A stretch of DNA of 14,035 bases from CAZBUK01 sp964495085 (lineage in GTDB: Bacteria > Bacteroidota > Ignavibacteria > T3Sed10-11): contig CAZBUK010000093.1 in assembly GCA_964495085.1 (NCBI GenBank), positions 1-14,035 on the forward strand. Reading direction: 5' to 3'. The notes beneath the pieces were generated by a model. The model did not search any database. It saw only the letters and a program-made list of their open reading frames with translations, and was not told the origin of the DNA. A program made the translations under genes and the position numbers. Below are positions 7,675 to 13,917 of the stretch, one piece after another; the stretch's first letter is position 1; each line of letters begins with the position of its first letter.

Positions 7675-7977
7675 ATGCTTATCATCCGCGAAATTTTCAC
7701 CGCGAAACCGGGGCAAGCATCGAAGCTTGCGAAATTGTTTAGGAAGGGATTCTCCAGCGATCCGAACGTTAGGATCATGACCGATATGGTGGGGGACTAC
7801 AATACCGTGGTCGTAGAGATGCAGGTGGAAAAGCTTGCCGATTTCGAAAAAGAAATGGAAGAGTATAAATCGGGAAAGCCTGATCCCCGGATGAGCCCCG
7901 AACTCGCCGAAGAGATGTCGAAATACACGGAGATGTACCTGACAGGCCGGAGGGAGATTTTTCAGATTGTTGAGTAG
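7675..7977 (+). CDS. Small dimeric alpha-beta barrel (ABM/NIPSNAP-like) protein
   Basis: A 100-residue soluble protein. The pattern of a strand (MLIIREIFTAK), a helix (ASKLAKLFRKGF), a second strand pair with GDYNTVVVEMQV at about 42-53, and a second helix (ADFEKEMEEYK) fits the ferredoxin-like dimeric alpha-beta barrel fold seen in ABM and NIPSNAP proteins. The fold is used by small monooxygenases and by proteins of unknown role; no catalytic residue can be assigned here. A very strong Shine-Dalgarno, GAGGAGG at 7663-7669, precedes the ATG. The gene stands alone, about 160 bases after the hydrolase fusion and 127 before the next VOC gene. Confidence 0.8.
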   Translation: MLIIREIFTAKPGQASKLAKLFRKGFSSDPNVRIMTDMVGDYNTVVVEMQVEKLADFEKEMEEYKSGKPDPRMSPELAEEMSKYTEMYLTGRREIFQIVE

Positions 7978-8030
7978 CAAATATTTTTTCTGAAGAGCCC
8001 TTCGGAAAAATTTATCGACTTGGTGATTTA

Positions 8031-8054
8031 GTGGCGTCGATGCGATTTCGCCAC
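8031..8054. repeat. 24-base inverted repeat upstream of the second VOC gene
   Basis: GTGGCG at 8031-8036 is the exact reverse complement of CGCCAC at 8049-8054. TCG at 8037-8039 and CGA at 8042-8044 can pair inside. The site lies 50 bases before the ATG at 8105. It might be an operator or a leader hairpin; no T-run follows. Confidence 0.35.
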
Positions 8055-8104
8055 CGTAATACGACCGCATAAAATTCCACTAATTTTAAGTAAAGAGCAT
8101 AATC

Positions 8105-8545
8105 ATGAAATCAGCGAATCCTTACCTGAATTTCTTCGGAAATACCGAAGAGGCGTTTAACTTCTATAAATCCGTTTTCGGCGGCGAATTTGACACGCTG
8201 GTACGCTTCAAAGACTTCGGCGAAAACGCGATGGGCGTTTCCGAAAATGACCTGAACAAAATCGCGCACATTTCGCTTCCACTCGGCAACGGCATCACGC
8301 TGATGGGGAATGATGTCGTCGAATCGATGGGCAAACCGCTGACCATTGGAAATAATGTGTACATCACTCTCGAACCGGAAAGTTTAGAAGAGGCGGAGAA
8401 GTTATTTAACGACCTTTCGTCAAGCGGTAAAGTCGAAATGCCTCTCCAAAAAACCGAATGGGCCGAGAAGTTCGCATCCATCATAGATAAGTATGGGATG
8501 CAGTGGATGATTGATTATCCGGGTAATGTACAGTTTACAGGATAA
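8105..8545 (+). CDS. VOC family protein, PhnB-like (second copy)
   Basis: A 146-residue paralogue of the proteins at 5622 and 9183. NPYLNFFGNTEEAFNFY at 5-21 and SVFGGEF are shared with them; the central His lies in KIAHISLPLG, and YGMQWMIDY marks the C-terminal half. Length and motifs are normal for PhnB-like VOC proteins, which bind metal and small organic ligands. The ligand is unknown. Its C-terminal region (KTEWAEKFASIIDKYG) diverges from the WG.YFGMF.DKFG form seen in the other two copies, so it may bind something different. The Shine-Dalgarno is weak (AGAG). Six bases separate its stop from the reductase gene, so the two are probably cotranscribed. Its leader shares an 11-base word with that of the third copy. 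Confidence 0.92.
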   Translation: MKSANPYLNFFGNTEEAFNFYKSVFGGEFDTLVRFKDFGENAMGVSENDLNKIAHISLPLGNGITLMGNDVVESMGKPLTIGNNVYITLEPESLEEAEKLFNDLSSSGKVEMPLQKTEWAEKFASIIDKYGMQWMIDYPGNVQFTG

Positions 8546-8551
8546 CCACAG

Positions 8552-9139
8552 ATGAGAAATATAATTTTTGCACAACTGGTCTCTCTCGACGGTTACATCG
8601 AAGACCGGGACGGTAAGATCGACTGGACCATGCCCGGCGAAGAACTCCACAGCCATTTCAACGAACTGGAGAAAAACATCGACATCAATTTTTACGGCCG
8701 GCGAATGTCGGAAATGATGGATTACTGGTTAACGGCCGACCAGAATCCGGATTTAACGGATTACGAACTCGAATACGCCCGAATCTGGAAGCAAACAGAG
8801 CGGGTCGTCTTTTCGAGAACCCTGAAAGAAGTAAAAGGAAACGTTCGGCTGCTGAGGGAAGTTGATCCCGACGAAATCAGAAATCTGAAAAACCAACCTG
8901 GGAATAATATGGCCGTCGGCGGGCCGGAGTTGGCTTCCGCATTTATCAAACACGGACTGGTTGACGAGTACCGGCTTTATATACATCCGGTTGTTTTAGG
9001 CGGGGGGAAACCGTTTTTTCCGGCAGATATAAAGTTGAATCTCCGGCTCGAAGAAAACCGTCTATTCAGATGCGGCGTTGTGATGCTCCGCTATACATTG
9101 TTAGCGGTCATTGTAGGTGCGACACTCACCTCCTACTAA
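8552..9139 (+). CDS. RibD C-terminal/dihydrofolate reductase-like protein with an altered C-terminus
   Basis: A 195-residue protein of the DHFR-like family that includes the RibD C-terminal domain. Members are NAD(P)H-binding reductases; stand-alone copies mostly have unknown substrates. The N-terminal SLDGYIEDRDGKIDW (about 10-24), the nucleotide-binding AVGGPELASAF near 128-138 and the PVVLGGGKPFF motif near 148-158 are all present. The family normally ends within a few residues of VVMLRY. Here MLRYTL is followed by 13 residues (LAVIVGATLTSY and the residue before it) read from DNA that looks like the start of an inserted cassette at 9101. Joining base 9100 to 9766 gives LRYTLLKP and a stop, a product of 186 residues. 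The extension is short and may leave the enzyme active. Probably cotranscribed with the VOC gene before it. Confidence 0.9.
   Translation: MRNIIFAQLVSLDGYIEDRDGKIDWTMPGEELHSHFNELEKNIDINFYGRRMSEMMDYWLTADQNPDLTDYELEYARIWKQTERVVFSRTLKEVKGNVRLLREVDPDEIRNLKNQPGNNMAVGGPELASAFIKHGLVDEYRLYIHPVVLGGGKPFFPADIKLNLRLEENRLFRCGVVMLRYTLLAVIVGATLTSY
9113..9136 (+). repeat. Hairpin in the cassette leader
   Basis: GTAGGTG at 9113-9119 can pair with CACCTCCTAC at 9127-9136 with one bulged C, leaving a 7-base loop. It lies 46 bases before the VOC start at 9183. It might be a leader or attenuator structure. It also encodes part of the DHFR-like protein's foreign tail. Confidence 0.4.
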
Positions 9140-9182
9140 ACTGAAAATAAATTACTAATTTTAAATATAAAGGAATAATAAA

Positions 9183-9620
9183 ATGGCACAAATAAATCCT
9201 CACATTAACTTCAATGGAAATGCCGAAGAAGCATTCAGCTTTTACAAATCAGTTTTTGGTGGAGAGTTCGCAAAAATTATGCGGCTTAAAGACCTCTCAA
9301 GTCCTGAATTCCCCGTAGCAGAAAATGACGCAAATAAAATTCTGCACATTGCTTTACCCATTGGAAAAAATATTTTAATGGGCAATGATGTTCCAGAAAG
9401 TATGGGGCCGGTAAACGAAAACGAAAATAGAAGCAAAATTTCAATAAGTACCGAAAGTCGTGAAGAAGCCGACAGAGTATTTAACAAACTTTCAGAAGGC
9501 GGAAAGATTGAAATACCAATTGCCGACAGTCCTTGGGGTTCATATTTTGGAATGTTTAGAGATAAATTCGGCATTGAATGGATGGTGGACTTTGACCCAA
9601 ATTATAAAGGGCAGCTTTAA
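9183..9620 (+). CDS. VOC family protein, PhnB-like (third copy, cassette-borne)
   Basis: A 145-residue PhnB-like VOC protein. NPHINFNGNAEEAFSFY at 5-21, SVFGGEF, the central His in ILHIALPIG, WGSYFGMFRDKFG near 118-130 and IEWMVDF are all present. Unlike the other copies it has a His in the first strand (NPH instead of NPY), a position where many VOC metalloenzymes carry a metal ligand. Base composition is clearly lower in G+C than in the surrounding genes, and codons such as AAA, AAT and TTT dominate. With the flanking sequences this points to recent transfer. AAAGGA at 9169-9174 is the Shine-Dalgarno. It is the only gene in the putative cassette. Ligand unknown; VOC cassette genes often act on antibiotics or toxic aldehydes, but nothing here shows that. 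Confidence 0.92.
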   Translation: MAQINPHINFNGNAEEAFSFYKSVFGGEFAKIMRLKDLSSPEFPVAENDANKILHIALPIGKNILMGNDVPESMGPVNENENRSKISISTESREEADRVFNKLSEGGKIEIPIADSPWGSYFGMFRDKFGIEWMVDFDPNYKGQL

Positions 9621-9638
9621 CCAAAGTAAAACAACGAA

Positions 9639-9765
9639 CCGCTAACAAGCGTTTGGCTCAATGGCGGGTTAAGTGCTTCTATGACAGTTTAGTGCAAGAT
9701 TCAAGTTTAGTCCTTCTAATGAACATTTGTGCTAACAATCCGCCACTGCGCCAAGCGCCAAACCG
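9639..9765 (+). repeat. attC-like recombination site of the cassette
   Basis: The site starts with CCGCTAAC (9639-9646). The arms 9651-9670 and 9737-9756 are imperfect reverse complements: 16 of 20 positions pair exactly and two more can form G-T pairs. A 66-base centre (9671-9736) separates them. The centre holds two copies of AGTTTAGT (9686-9693, 9704-9711) and an imperfect direct repeat (9676-9695 and 9713-9732). The overall form, short outer boxes, long mismatched stem, variable centre, is that of integron attC sites. The boxes do not match the textbook RYYYAAC/GTTRRRY exactly. The style recalls cassette-array repeats I remember from Bacteroidota, which is recollection only. Confidence 0.65.
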
Positions 9766-9893
9766 TTGAAACCTTGAAATCCCGTAGGAGCACATCAACG
9801 ACCGACGCCGGATAGGAATCGAGGTGCGTCCGGGTGAAAGATAAATTCGGTTTGCGGTAGCGGATTATTCCCGATTTGAATTGAAGAGAGTTG

Positions 9894-9912
9894 TATAAAA
9901 TTGGAATACAAT
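9894..9912 (+). promoter_or_regulatory. Candidate -10 boxes upstream of the GyrI-like gene
   Basis: TATAAA at 9894-9899 and TACAAT at 9907-9912 each match the -10 consensus at 5 of 6 positions, 58 to 75 bases before the ATG at 9970. No clear -35 box accompanies either one. The gene stands alone after 350 bases without another gene, so a promoter is expected here. Confidence 0.3.
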
Positions 9913-9969
9913 CCATAGGGTTCGTAGATTCCATATCATGGTCGGCAGGTAAATAAAGGAGAAAAAGCG

Positions 9970-10443
9970 ATGCAGCAAAACATCCGGAATACGACATTTA
10001 CAACAAGGACGTATCTCGTTTGGCGCAAAGAGATCGCGATAAGCGAAATTACCAATACGAACATGTGGCAAACCGCTTTCGGAAAAGTTCACGAGTATAT
10101 ACAAAAGAACAACGTGCACCCGGCGGGACCCGGAACGGCGCTGTACTTTAGTTGGGATGAAGCGGCGGGTAAAACCGAGCTCGGTATCGGTAATCCGGTC
10201 GAAGGAATAAACGAGGTTTATGCATCCGACCTTTCACTCGCGCACGTTTCCGAATCAGAAGCCGTGCAGCTGACGGTCATGGGCGATTACAGCCGGCTCC
10301 GCGAAGCCCATGGTGCGGTAATGGCACATCTTGAAAAGCATAACCTGATGCCCACCCTTGCGATCGAAGAATACACGGTCATGGGCGTAGACAAACCCGA
10401 TCCGAAGGATTGGGAGACAAATTTGTATTATCTGCATGAGTGA
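9970..10443 (+). CDS. GyrI-like small-molecule-binding domain protein
   Basis: A 157-residue protein consisting of one GyrI-like domain (also called the AraC effector-binding domain), two repeats of a beta-alpha-beta-beta unit forming a groove for hydrophobic or cationic compounds. The second half has the typical block from GDYSRLREAHGAV (105-117) to AIEEYTVMG and PKDWETNLYYL at 145-155, where Trp148 and Glu149 fit the usual ligand-binding positions. There is no DNA-binding domain, so it is a stand-alone binder rather than a regulator. Some stand-alone members hydrolyse cyclopropanoid toxins and others sequester drugs; the sequence does not decide between these. A strong Shine-Dalgarno, AAAGGAG at 9955-9961, precedes the ATG by 8 bases. 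Confidence 0.88.
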   Translation: MQQNIRNTTFTTRTYLVWRKEIAISEITNTNMWQTAFGKVHEYIQKNNVHPAGPGTALYFSWDEAAGKTELGIGNPVEGINEVYASDLSLAHVSESEAVQLTVMGDYSRLREAHGAVMAHLEKHNLMPTLAIEEYTVMGVDKPDPKDWETNLYYLHE

Positions 10444-10536
10444 TAGAAGCGGCAATGAAAAAATAATTTTCCCGAAGGATGAATTCCCGGAAAAATGAAT
10501 CATTGCGATTCAGGGAGCTATGAGAAATCGGAAGGA

Positions 10537-10542
10537 AAGGAG
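10537..10542 (+). promoter_or_regulatory. Ribosome binding site that decides the SRPBCC start
   Basis: AAGGAG lies 7 bases before the ATG at 10550. The upstream ATG at 10520 has only AGGGA at 10512-10516, spaced too closely. The domain's first strand begins directly after 10550, so this start is preferred. Confidence 0.7.
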
Positions 10543-10549
10543 TAGCGTT

Positions 10550-10999
10550 ATGCAAAAACTGCAATTTACAATCGTCATCGACGCACCGAAGGAAAAAGTC
10601 TGGAATACGATGCTCGGCAGCGAAACCTATAAGGAGTGGACTGAAGTATTCATGCCCGGTTCTCACTTCGTCGGCGACTGGAACAAGGGGAGCAAAATAC
10701 TGTTCGTCGCTCCAGATGAATCCGGGAAAATTACCGGAATGGTGAGCAGAATACTCGATAACCGGAAATACGAGCATGTTTCCATAGAACATTACGGATT
10801 GGTGCAGGACGGGGGAGAGGTTACTTCGGGCGAATCGGTAAAGCCGTGGGCGGGCGCCATCGAAAGCTATACGTTCCGGGAGCACAATGGCGCAACTGAG
10901 GTCGCGGTCGATATGGATTCGACGGAAGAGTATGTCGAAATGTTTCAGACTACATGGCCGAAGGCGCTGCTTAAGCTCAAAGAGCTGTCGGAGAAGTAA
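10550..10999 (+). CDS. SRPBCC (START/AHSA1-like) domain protein
   Basis: A 149-residue single-domain protein of the SRPBCC superfamily, whose members hold hydrophobic ligands in a deep cavity. The first strand QFTIVIDAPKEKVWNTM, the Trp in YKEWTEVFMPGS, GDWNKGSKILF near 45-55, and the C-terminal helix TTWPKALLKLKELSE are typical. The reading frame also continues upstream to an ATG at 10520, adding ten charged residues without domain character; the shorter start is chosen on the ribosome binding site. The gene follows the GyrI-like gene by 106 bases, a gap that contains a small GAATC/GATTC hairpin (10497-10511). Probably the same transcript. Ligand unknown. Confidence 0.88.
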   Translation: MQKLQFTIVIDAPKEKVWNTMLGSETYKEWTEVFMPGSHFVGDWNKGSKILFVAPDESGKITGMVSRILDNRKYEHVSIEHYGLVQDGGEVTSGESVKPWAGAIESYTFREHNGATEVAVDMDSTEEYVEMFQTTWPKALLKLKELSEK

Positions 11000-11256
11000 A
11001 CGATATAAAAAGGGCGATGCGATAGAAAACGGAGAGAGCGGCAAGATTCTCGCAGGCGGGAGTAGTACATCCGACTCAGCGTACGAATTGATCCCTCCAC
11101 TATTCTACAATAATCCAGCAAACTGGTTTGAACCTGTCGTGAAGGATTAATGTTTTCTTCCTCAACAGAGACCCGGGGGGAAGAGGGTATTCCGTATAGC
11201 GGCTGGCTCGTAAGATCACCGGGTATGAATTCAATAATTAATAAAAGGATTAATCC
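11000..11256. other. Intergenic region before the tandem VOC gene
   Basis: These 257 bases hold no gene that I can support. One frame ends at 11150 with a plausible-looking tail (NPANWFEPVVKD) but has no start codon or ribosome binding site and overlaps the SRPBCC gene out of frame. The last 35 bases are AT-rich and carry AAAGGA (11244-11249) for the next gene. Confidence 0.4.
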
Positions 11257-12180
11257 ATGACCGGGACTTCTCAACAGATTATCCCCTGTCTCTGGTTCGA
11301 TACCAATGCGGAAGAGGCTGTGGCGTACTATACCTCTATCTTCGGTAATACCGCAACCGGAAGAATAACGCGATACGGAAGAACAGGGTTCGAAATTCAC
11401 GGTATGCGTGAAGGTACGGTTATGACCGCGGAGTTTGAACTTGAAGGACGAAAATTCCTCGCTCTTAACGGCGGACCTCATTTCACCTTCAATCCCTCTA
11501 TTTCGTTCTTCGTCGTGGGCGAGACCGAAGATGAGGTCGATTACCTCTGGAAGCGGCTTTCTAACGATGGACAAACACTTATGGAGCTCTCCGAGTACGG
11601 GTGGAGTAAAAAATACGGCTGGCTCAGCGATAGGTACGGACTCTCATGGCAGATATCGCTCGGTAAAATCCCGGACGTCGGACAGAAGATAACGCCCTCC
11701 CTCCTCTTTGTCGGTGATGTTTGCGGCAGAGCCGAGGAGGCAATTCGGCAGTACACCTCTATCTTTAAAAATTCGAGCGTCGCCGGCATACTGCGCCACG
11801 GCGCATCCGACGCTCCCGAGCGGGAGGGGAGCGTCAAGCACGCGCAGTTCACTCTCGGGGACGACGTCCTCATGGCGATGGACAGCAATCTGGATCACAA
11901 GTTCGGATTCAACGAAGCGATCTCGTTCATCGTGAATTGCGGGTCGCAGCGCGAAGTCGATTTCTTCTGGGATAAACTCTCAGAGGAAGGCGATCCGAAT
12001 GCCCGGATGTGCGGGTGGCTCAAGGATAAGTACGGCGTGTCATGGCAGATCGTTCCTACGGTATTAAACGAAATTATGCTGGATCCGGATAGGGAGAAGG
12101 TCGAACGTGTCACCGAAGCGATCTTTACCATGAAAAAACTCGATATCGAAGAGTTGAAACGCGCGCATAATGGTACATGA
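11257..12180 (+). CDS. Tandem VOC protein with two PhnB-like domains
   Basis: A 307-residue protein with two PhnB-like VOC modules. Module one (about 5-130) has IPCLWFDTNAEEAVAYYTSIF and ends in YGLSWQIS; module two (about 145-270) has TPSLLFVGDVCGRAEEAIRQY and ends in YGVSWQIV. Each has the FY/YY..IF helix and the G.SWQI strand typical of the 3-demethylubiquinone-9 3-methyltransferase-like subgroup. The first module has ALNGGPHFTF at about 70-79 where this subgroup often carries a His; the second has AMDSNLDHKF in that place. The last 35 residues (VERVTEAIFTMKKLDIEEL) form the usual C-terminal helix. It belongs to a different branch from the three short VOC proteins upstream. AAAGGA at 11244-11249 is the Shine-Dalgarno. 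Substrate unknown. Confidence 0.92.
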   Translation: MTGTSQQIIPCLWFDTNAEEAVAYYTSIFGNTATGRITRYGRTGFEIHGMREGTVMTAEFELEGRKFLALNGGPHFTFNPSISFFVVGETEDEVDYLWKRLSNDGQTLMELSEYGWSKKYGWLSDRYGLSWQISLGKIPDVGQKITPSLLFVGDVCGRAEEAIRQYTSIFKNSSVAGILRHGASDAPEREGSVKHAQFTLGDDVLMAMDSNLDHKFGFNEAISFIVNCGSQREVDFFWDKLSEEGDPNARMCGWLKDKYGVSWQIVPTVLNEIMLDPDREKVERVTEAIFTMKKLDIEELKRAHNGT

Positions 12181-12192
12181 TCCCGACGGTCG

Positions 12193-12204
12193 CCGTTATA
12201 ACGG
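12193..12204. repeat. Perfect 12-base palindrome after the tandem VOC gene
   Basis: CCGTTATAACGG lies 12 bases after the stop and is followed by TTTT. A self-complementary sequence without a loop makes a poor terminator stem, so it may be a protein-binding site or chance. Confidence 0.3.
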
Positions 12205-12413
12205 TTTTACCGGACAACACCTGCAGGATAAACTGCAATCGTATGAACGATGAGATACCGGGGAGATTATGTATCTGCATCCCCGGTTCGCCCGGGTTCC
12301 GGTGTGAAAGTGCAACATCGGCTGCATAAATACGTACAGAAAATAATTATCCACAATCCGAATTTGGATTCCGGTGATGATTCGGGAAGGAATCCAACGA
12401 GAACACCTATTGT

Positions 12414-12427
12414 GGGTGTCGATACCC
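12414..12427. promoter_or_regulatory. Candidate operator in a candidate promoter of the MATE gene
   Basis: GGGTGTCGATACCC is a 14-base near-palindrome with one G-T mismatch pair. It lies between TTGTGG (12410-12415, a poor -35) and TATTTT (12432-12437, a 4 of 6 -10), overlapping the former. A second inverted repeat, ACACC (12403-12407) and GGTGT (12415-12419), overlaps it. Position and symmetry suggest a binding site for a regulator of the pump. Confidence 0.3.
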
Positions 12428-12468
12428 GGATTATTTTATTTTACGATGATTTCGGAAGGTAACAAGCA

Positions 12469-13917
12469 GTGAGAGACGAAGCGGAGATCGAAATTCCCGC
12501 AATGGACGAGACGGTACCGATGCCGGAGCCGCGCACTTCGCTGTGGCAGGAACTGAAAATGGCTATCCGCGGATCGGAAGCCGATTTTACGCAGATCAGC
12601 ATCAAAAGAGCCATATTTTTACTTGCGGTCCCTATGATTCTGGAACTGATCATGGAGTCCACGTTCGCGGTCGTGGATATCTATTTCGTGAGCAGTCTCG
12701 GAGCATCGGCGGTAGCCACCGTCGGGCTGACAGAGACATACCTGTTTCTGCTCTACTCCATCGCGATGGGATTGTCGATGGCGGTTACGGCGATCGTTGC
12801 ACGGCGGATCGGTGAAAAGAAAAAGGAGGAAGCCGGGATCACCGCGATTCAATCCATCATCATCGCGGCAGCCGCTTCTCTGCCTTTTGCGATCATTGGG
12901 ATTTTCTTTGCCAGGGATCTGCTCATGTTAATGGGGGCCGATGCGTGGACGCTCGAACATGGGTACCGCTATACGCAATGGATGATCGGCGGGAATGTAG
13001 TGATCATGCTGCTGTTCGTGATCAATGCAATATTCAGGGGAGCGGGGGATGCCGCGATTGCCATGCGCGTGCTCTGGCTTGCCAACGGATTGAATATCGT
13101 TCTCGATCCGCTTCTCATATTCGGATGGGGACCTTTTCCCGAACTGGGAATCGAAGGAGCCGCGATCGCGACCATGATCGGCAGAGGTGTCGCCGTGCTG
13201 ACGCAGTTCTGGCTTCTCTTCAGGGGAGGTAAGCACATTCGCGTGCGCCCGTCGTATCTAAGGCTTCAGATTCCGATAATAGCCAGAATCATCCGTACGT
13301 CATTGGGCGGAATCGGTCAGATGATCATCGCAATGACGTCGTGGATCTTCGTCATGCGCATCATCGCGGAATTCGGCAGCGAGGCGGTCGCCGGCGCGAC
13401 GATCGCACTGCGCATCATGATGTTCACGATGATGCCCGCGTGGGGAATGTCGAACGCTGTGGCAACGCTGGTCGGACAGAATCTCGGCGCCCGGAAACCC
13501 GATCGCGCCGAGCGGTCGGTCTGGGTGACCGGGTTCTGGAACATGCTGTTCCTGATCGGAGTCTCGGTCGTCTATTTCCTCTTCAGCGAATCGCTTGTCG
13601 GTATCTTTACGGACGATGCCGGCATCATCGCCGTAGGCGGGATGTGGCTGCGCATCGTTTCTTACTCATACTTCGTTTATGCATGGTGGATGGTCGCGGT
13701 ACAGGCGTTCAACGGAGCGGGCGATACGATCACTCCGACCAAGATCAACCTTGTTTTCTTCTGGTTCATCCAGATACCGCTCTCATACTTCATGGCGAAA
13801 ACCCTCGGGATGGATTACACGGGTGTATTCTGGGCGATTATGATCTCTGAAACATCCGTAGGATTGTTTACGCTATGGCTGTTCAAACGGGGAAAATGGA
13901 AACAGATGGAGGTGTAA
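12469..13917 (+). CDS. MATE family multidrug efflux transporter
   Basis: A 482-residue inner-membrane transporter of the MATE (NorM/DinF-like) family, which exports cationic or hydrophobic compounds in exchange for sodium or protons. About twelve hydrophobic segments are visible between residues 43 and 475 in two halves. Family hallmarks: PMILELIMESTFAVVDIYFV (about 55-74), FRGAGDAAIAM near 189-199 and the equivalent FNGAGDTITPTKI near 420-432 in the second half, and the QNLGARKPDRAE loop near 340-351. The first 40 residues are hydrophilic and acidic, a cytoplasmic tail longer than in most members. The GTG start is supported by GGAAGG at 12454-12459. The pump follows a run of small-molecule-binding proteins, which fits export of their ligands or products, but it has its own upstream region of 288 bases. 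Confidence 0.95.
   Translation: MRDEAEIEIPAMDETVPMPEPRTSLWQELKMAIRGSEADFTQISIKRAIFLLAVPMILELIMESTFAVVDIYFVSSLGASAVATVGLTETYLFLLYSIAMGLSMAVTAIVARRIGEKKKEEAGITAIQSIIIAAAASLPFAIIGIFFARDLLMLMGADAWTLEHGYRYTQWMIGGNVVIMLLFVINAIFRGAGDAAIAMRVLWLANGLNIVLDPLLIFGWGPFPELGIEGAAIATMIGRGVAVLTQFWLLFRGGKHIRVRPSYLRLQIPIIARIIRTSLGGIGQMIIAMTSWIFVMRIIAEFGSEAVAGATIALRIMMFTMMPAWGMSNAVATLVGQNLGARKPDRAERSVWVTGFWNMLFLIGVSVVYFLFSESLVGIFTDDAGIIAVGGMWLRIVSYSYFVYAWWMVAVQAFNGAGDTITPTKINLVFFWFIQIPLSYFMAKTLGMDYTGVFWAIMISETSVGLFTLWLFKRGKWKQMEV

Larger units (their letters stand above)
9101..9765 (+). mobile_element. Integron-type gene cassette (putative), 665 bp
   Basis: The segment starts TTAGCGG right after a G (9100) and ends in CCG before TTGAAACC (9766). 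It contains one gene (VOC, 9183-9620) followed by a long imperfect inverted repeat that begins CCGCTAAC at 9639. In a circular form, base 9765 joins 9101 to make GTTAGCGG, the exact complement of CCGCTAAC, as expected for the R' and R'' boxes of an attC site. The gene inside is AT-richer than its neighbours (69 G+C in 180 bases at 9361-9540, against 36 in 60 at 8581-8640). Removing the segment restores a family-like end for the DHFR-like gene. No integrase is present. What is seen: boundaries, complementarity, composition. What is inferred: that an integron integrase made the insertion. Confidence 0.72.

Noticed and set aside
11020..11150. Frame ending in NPANWFEPVVKD downstream of the SRPBCC gene
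   Set aside because: It has no start codon or ribosome binding site after the SRPBCC stop; the only ATG in frame lies inside that gene.
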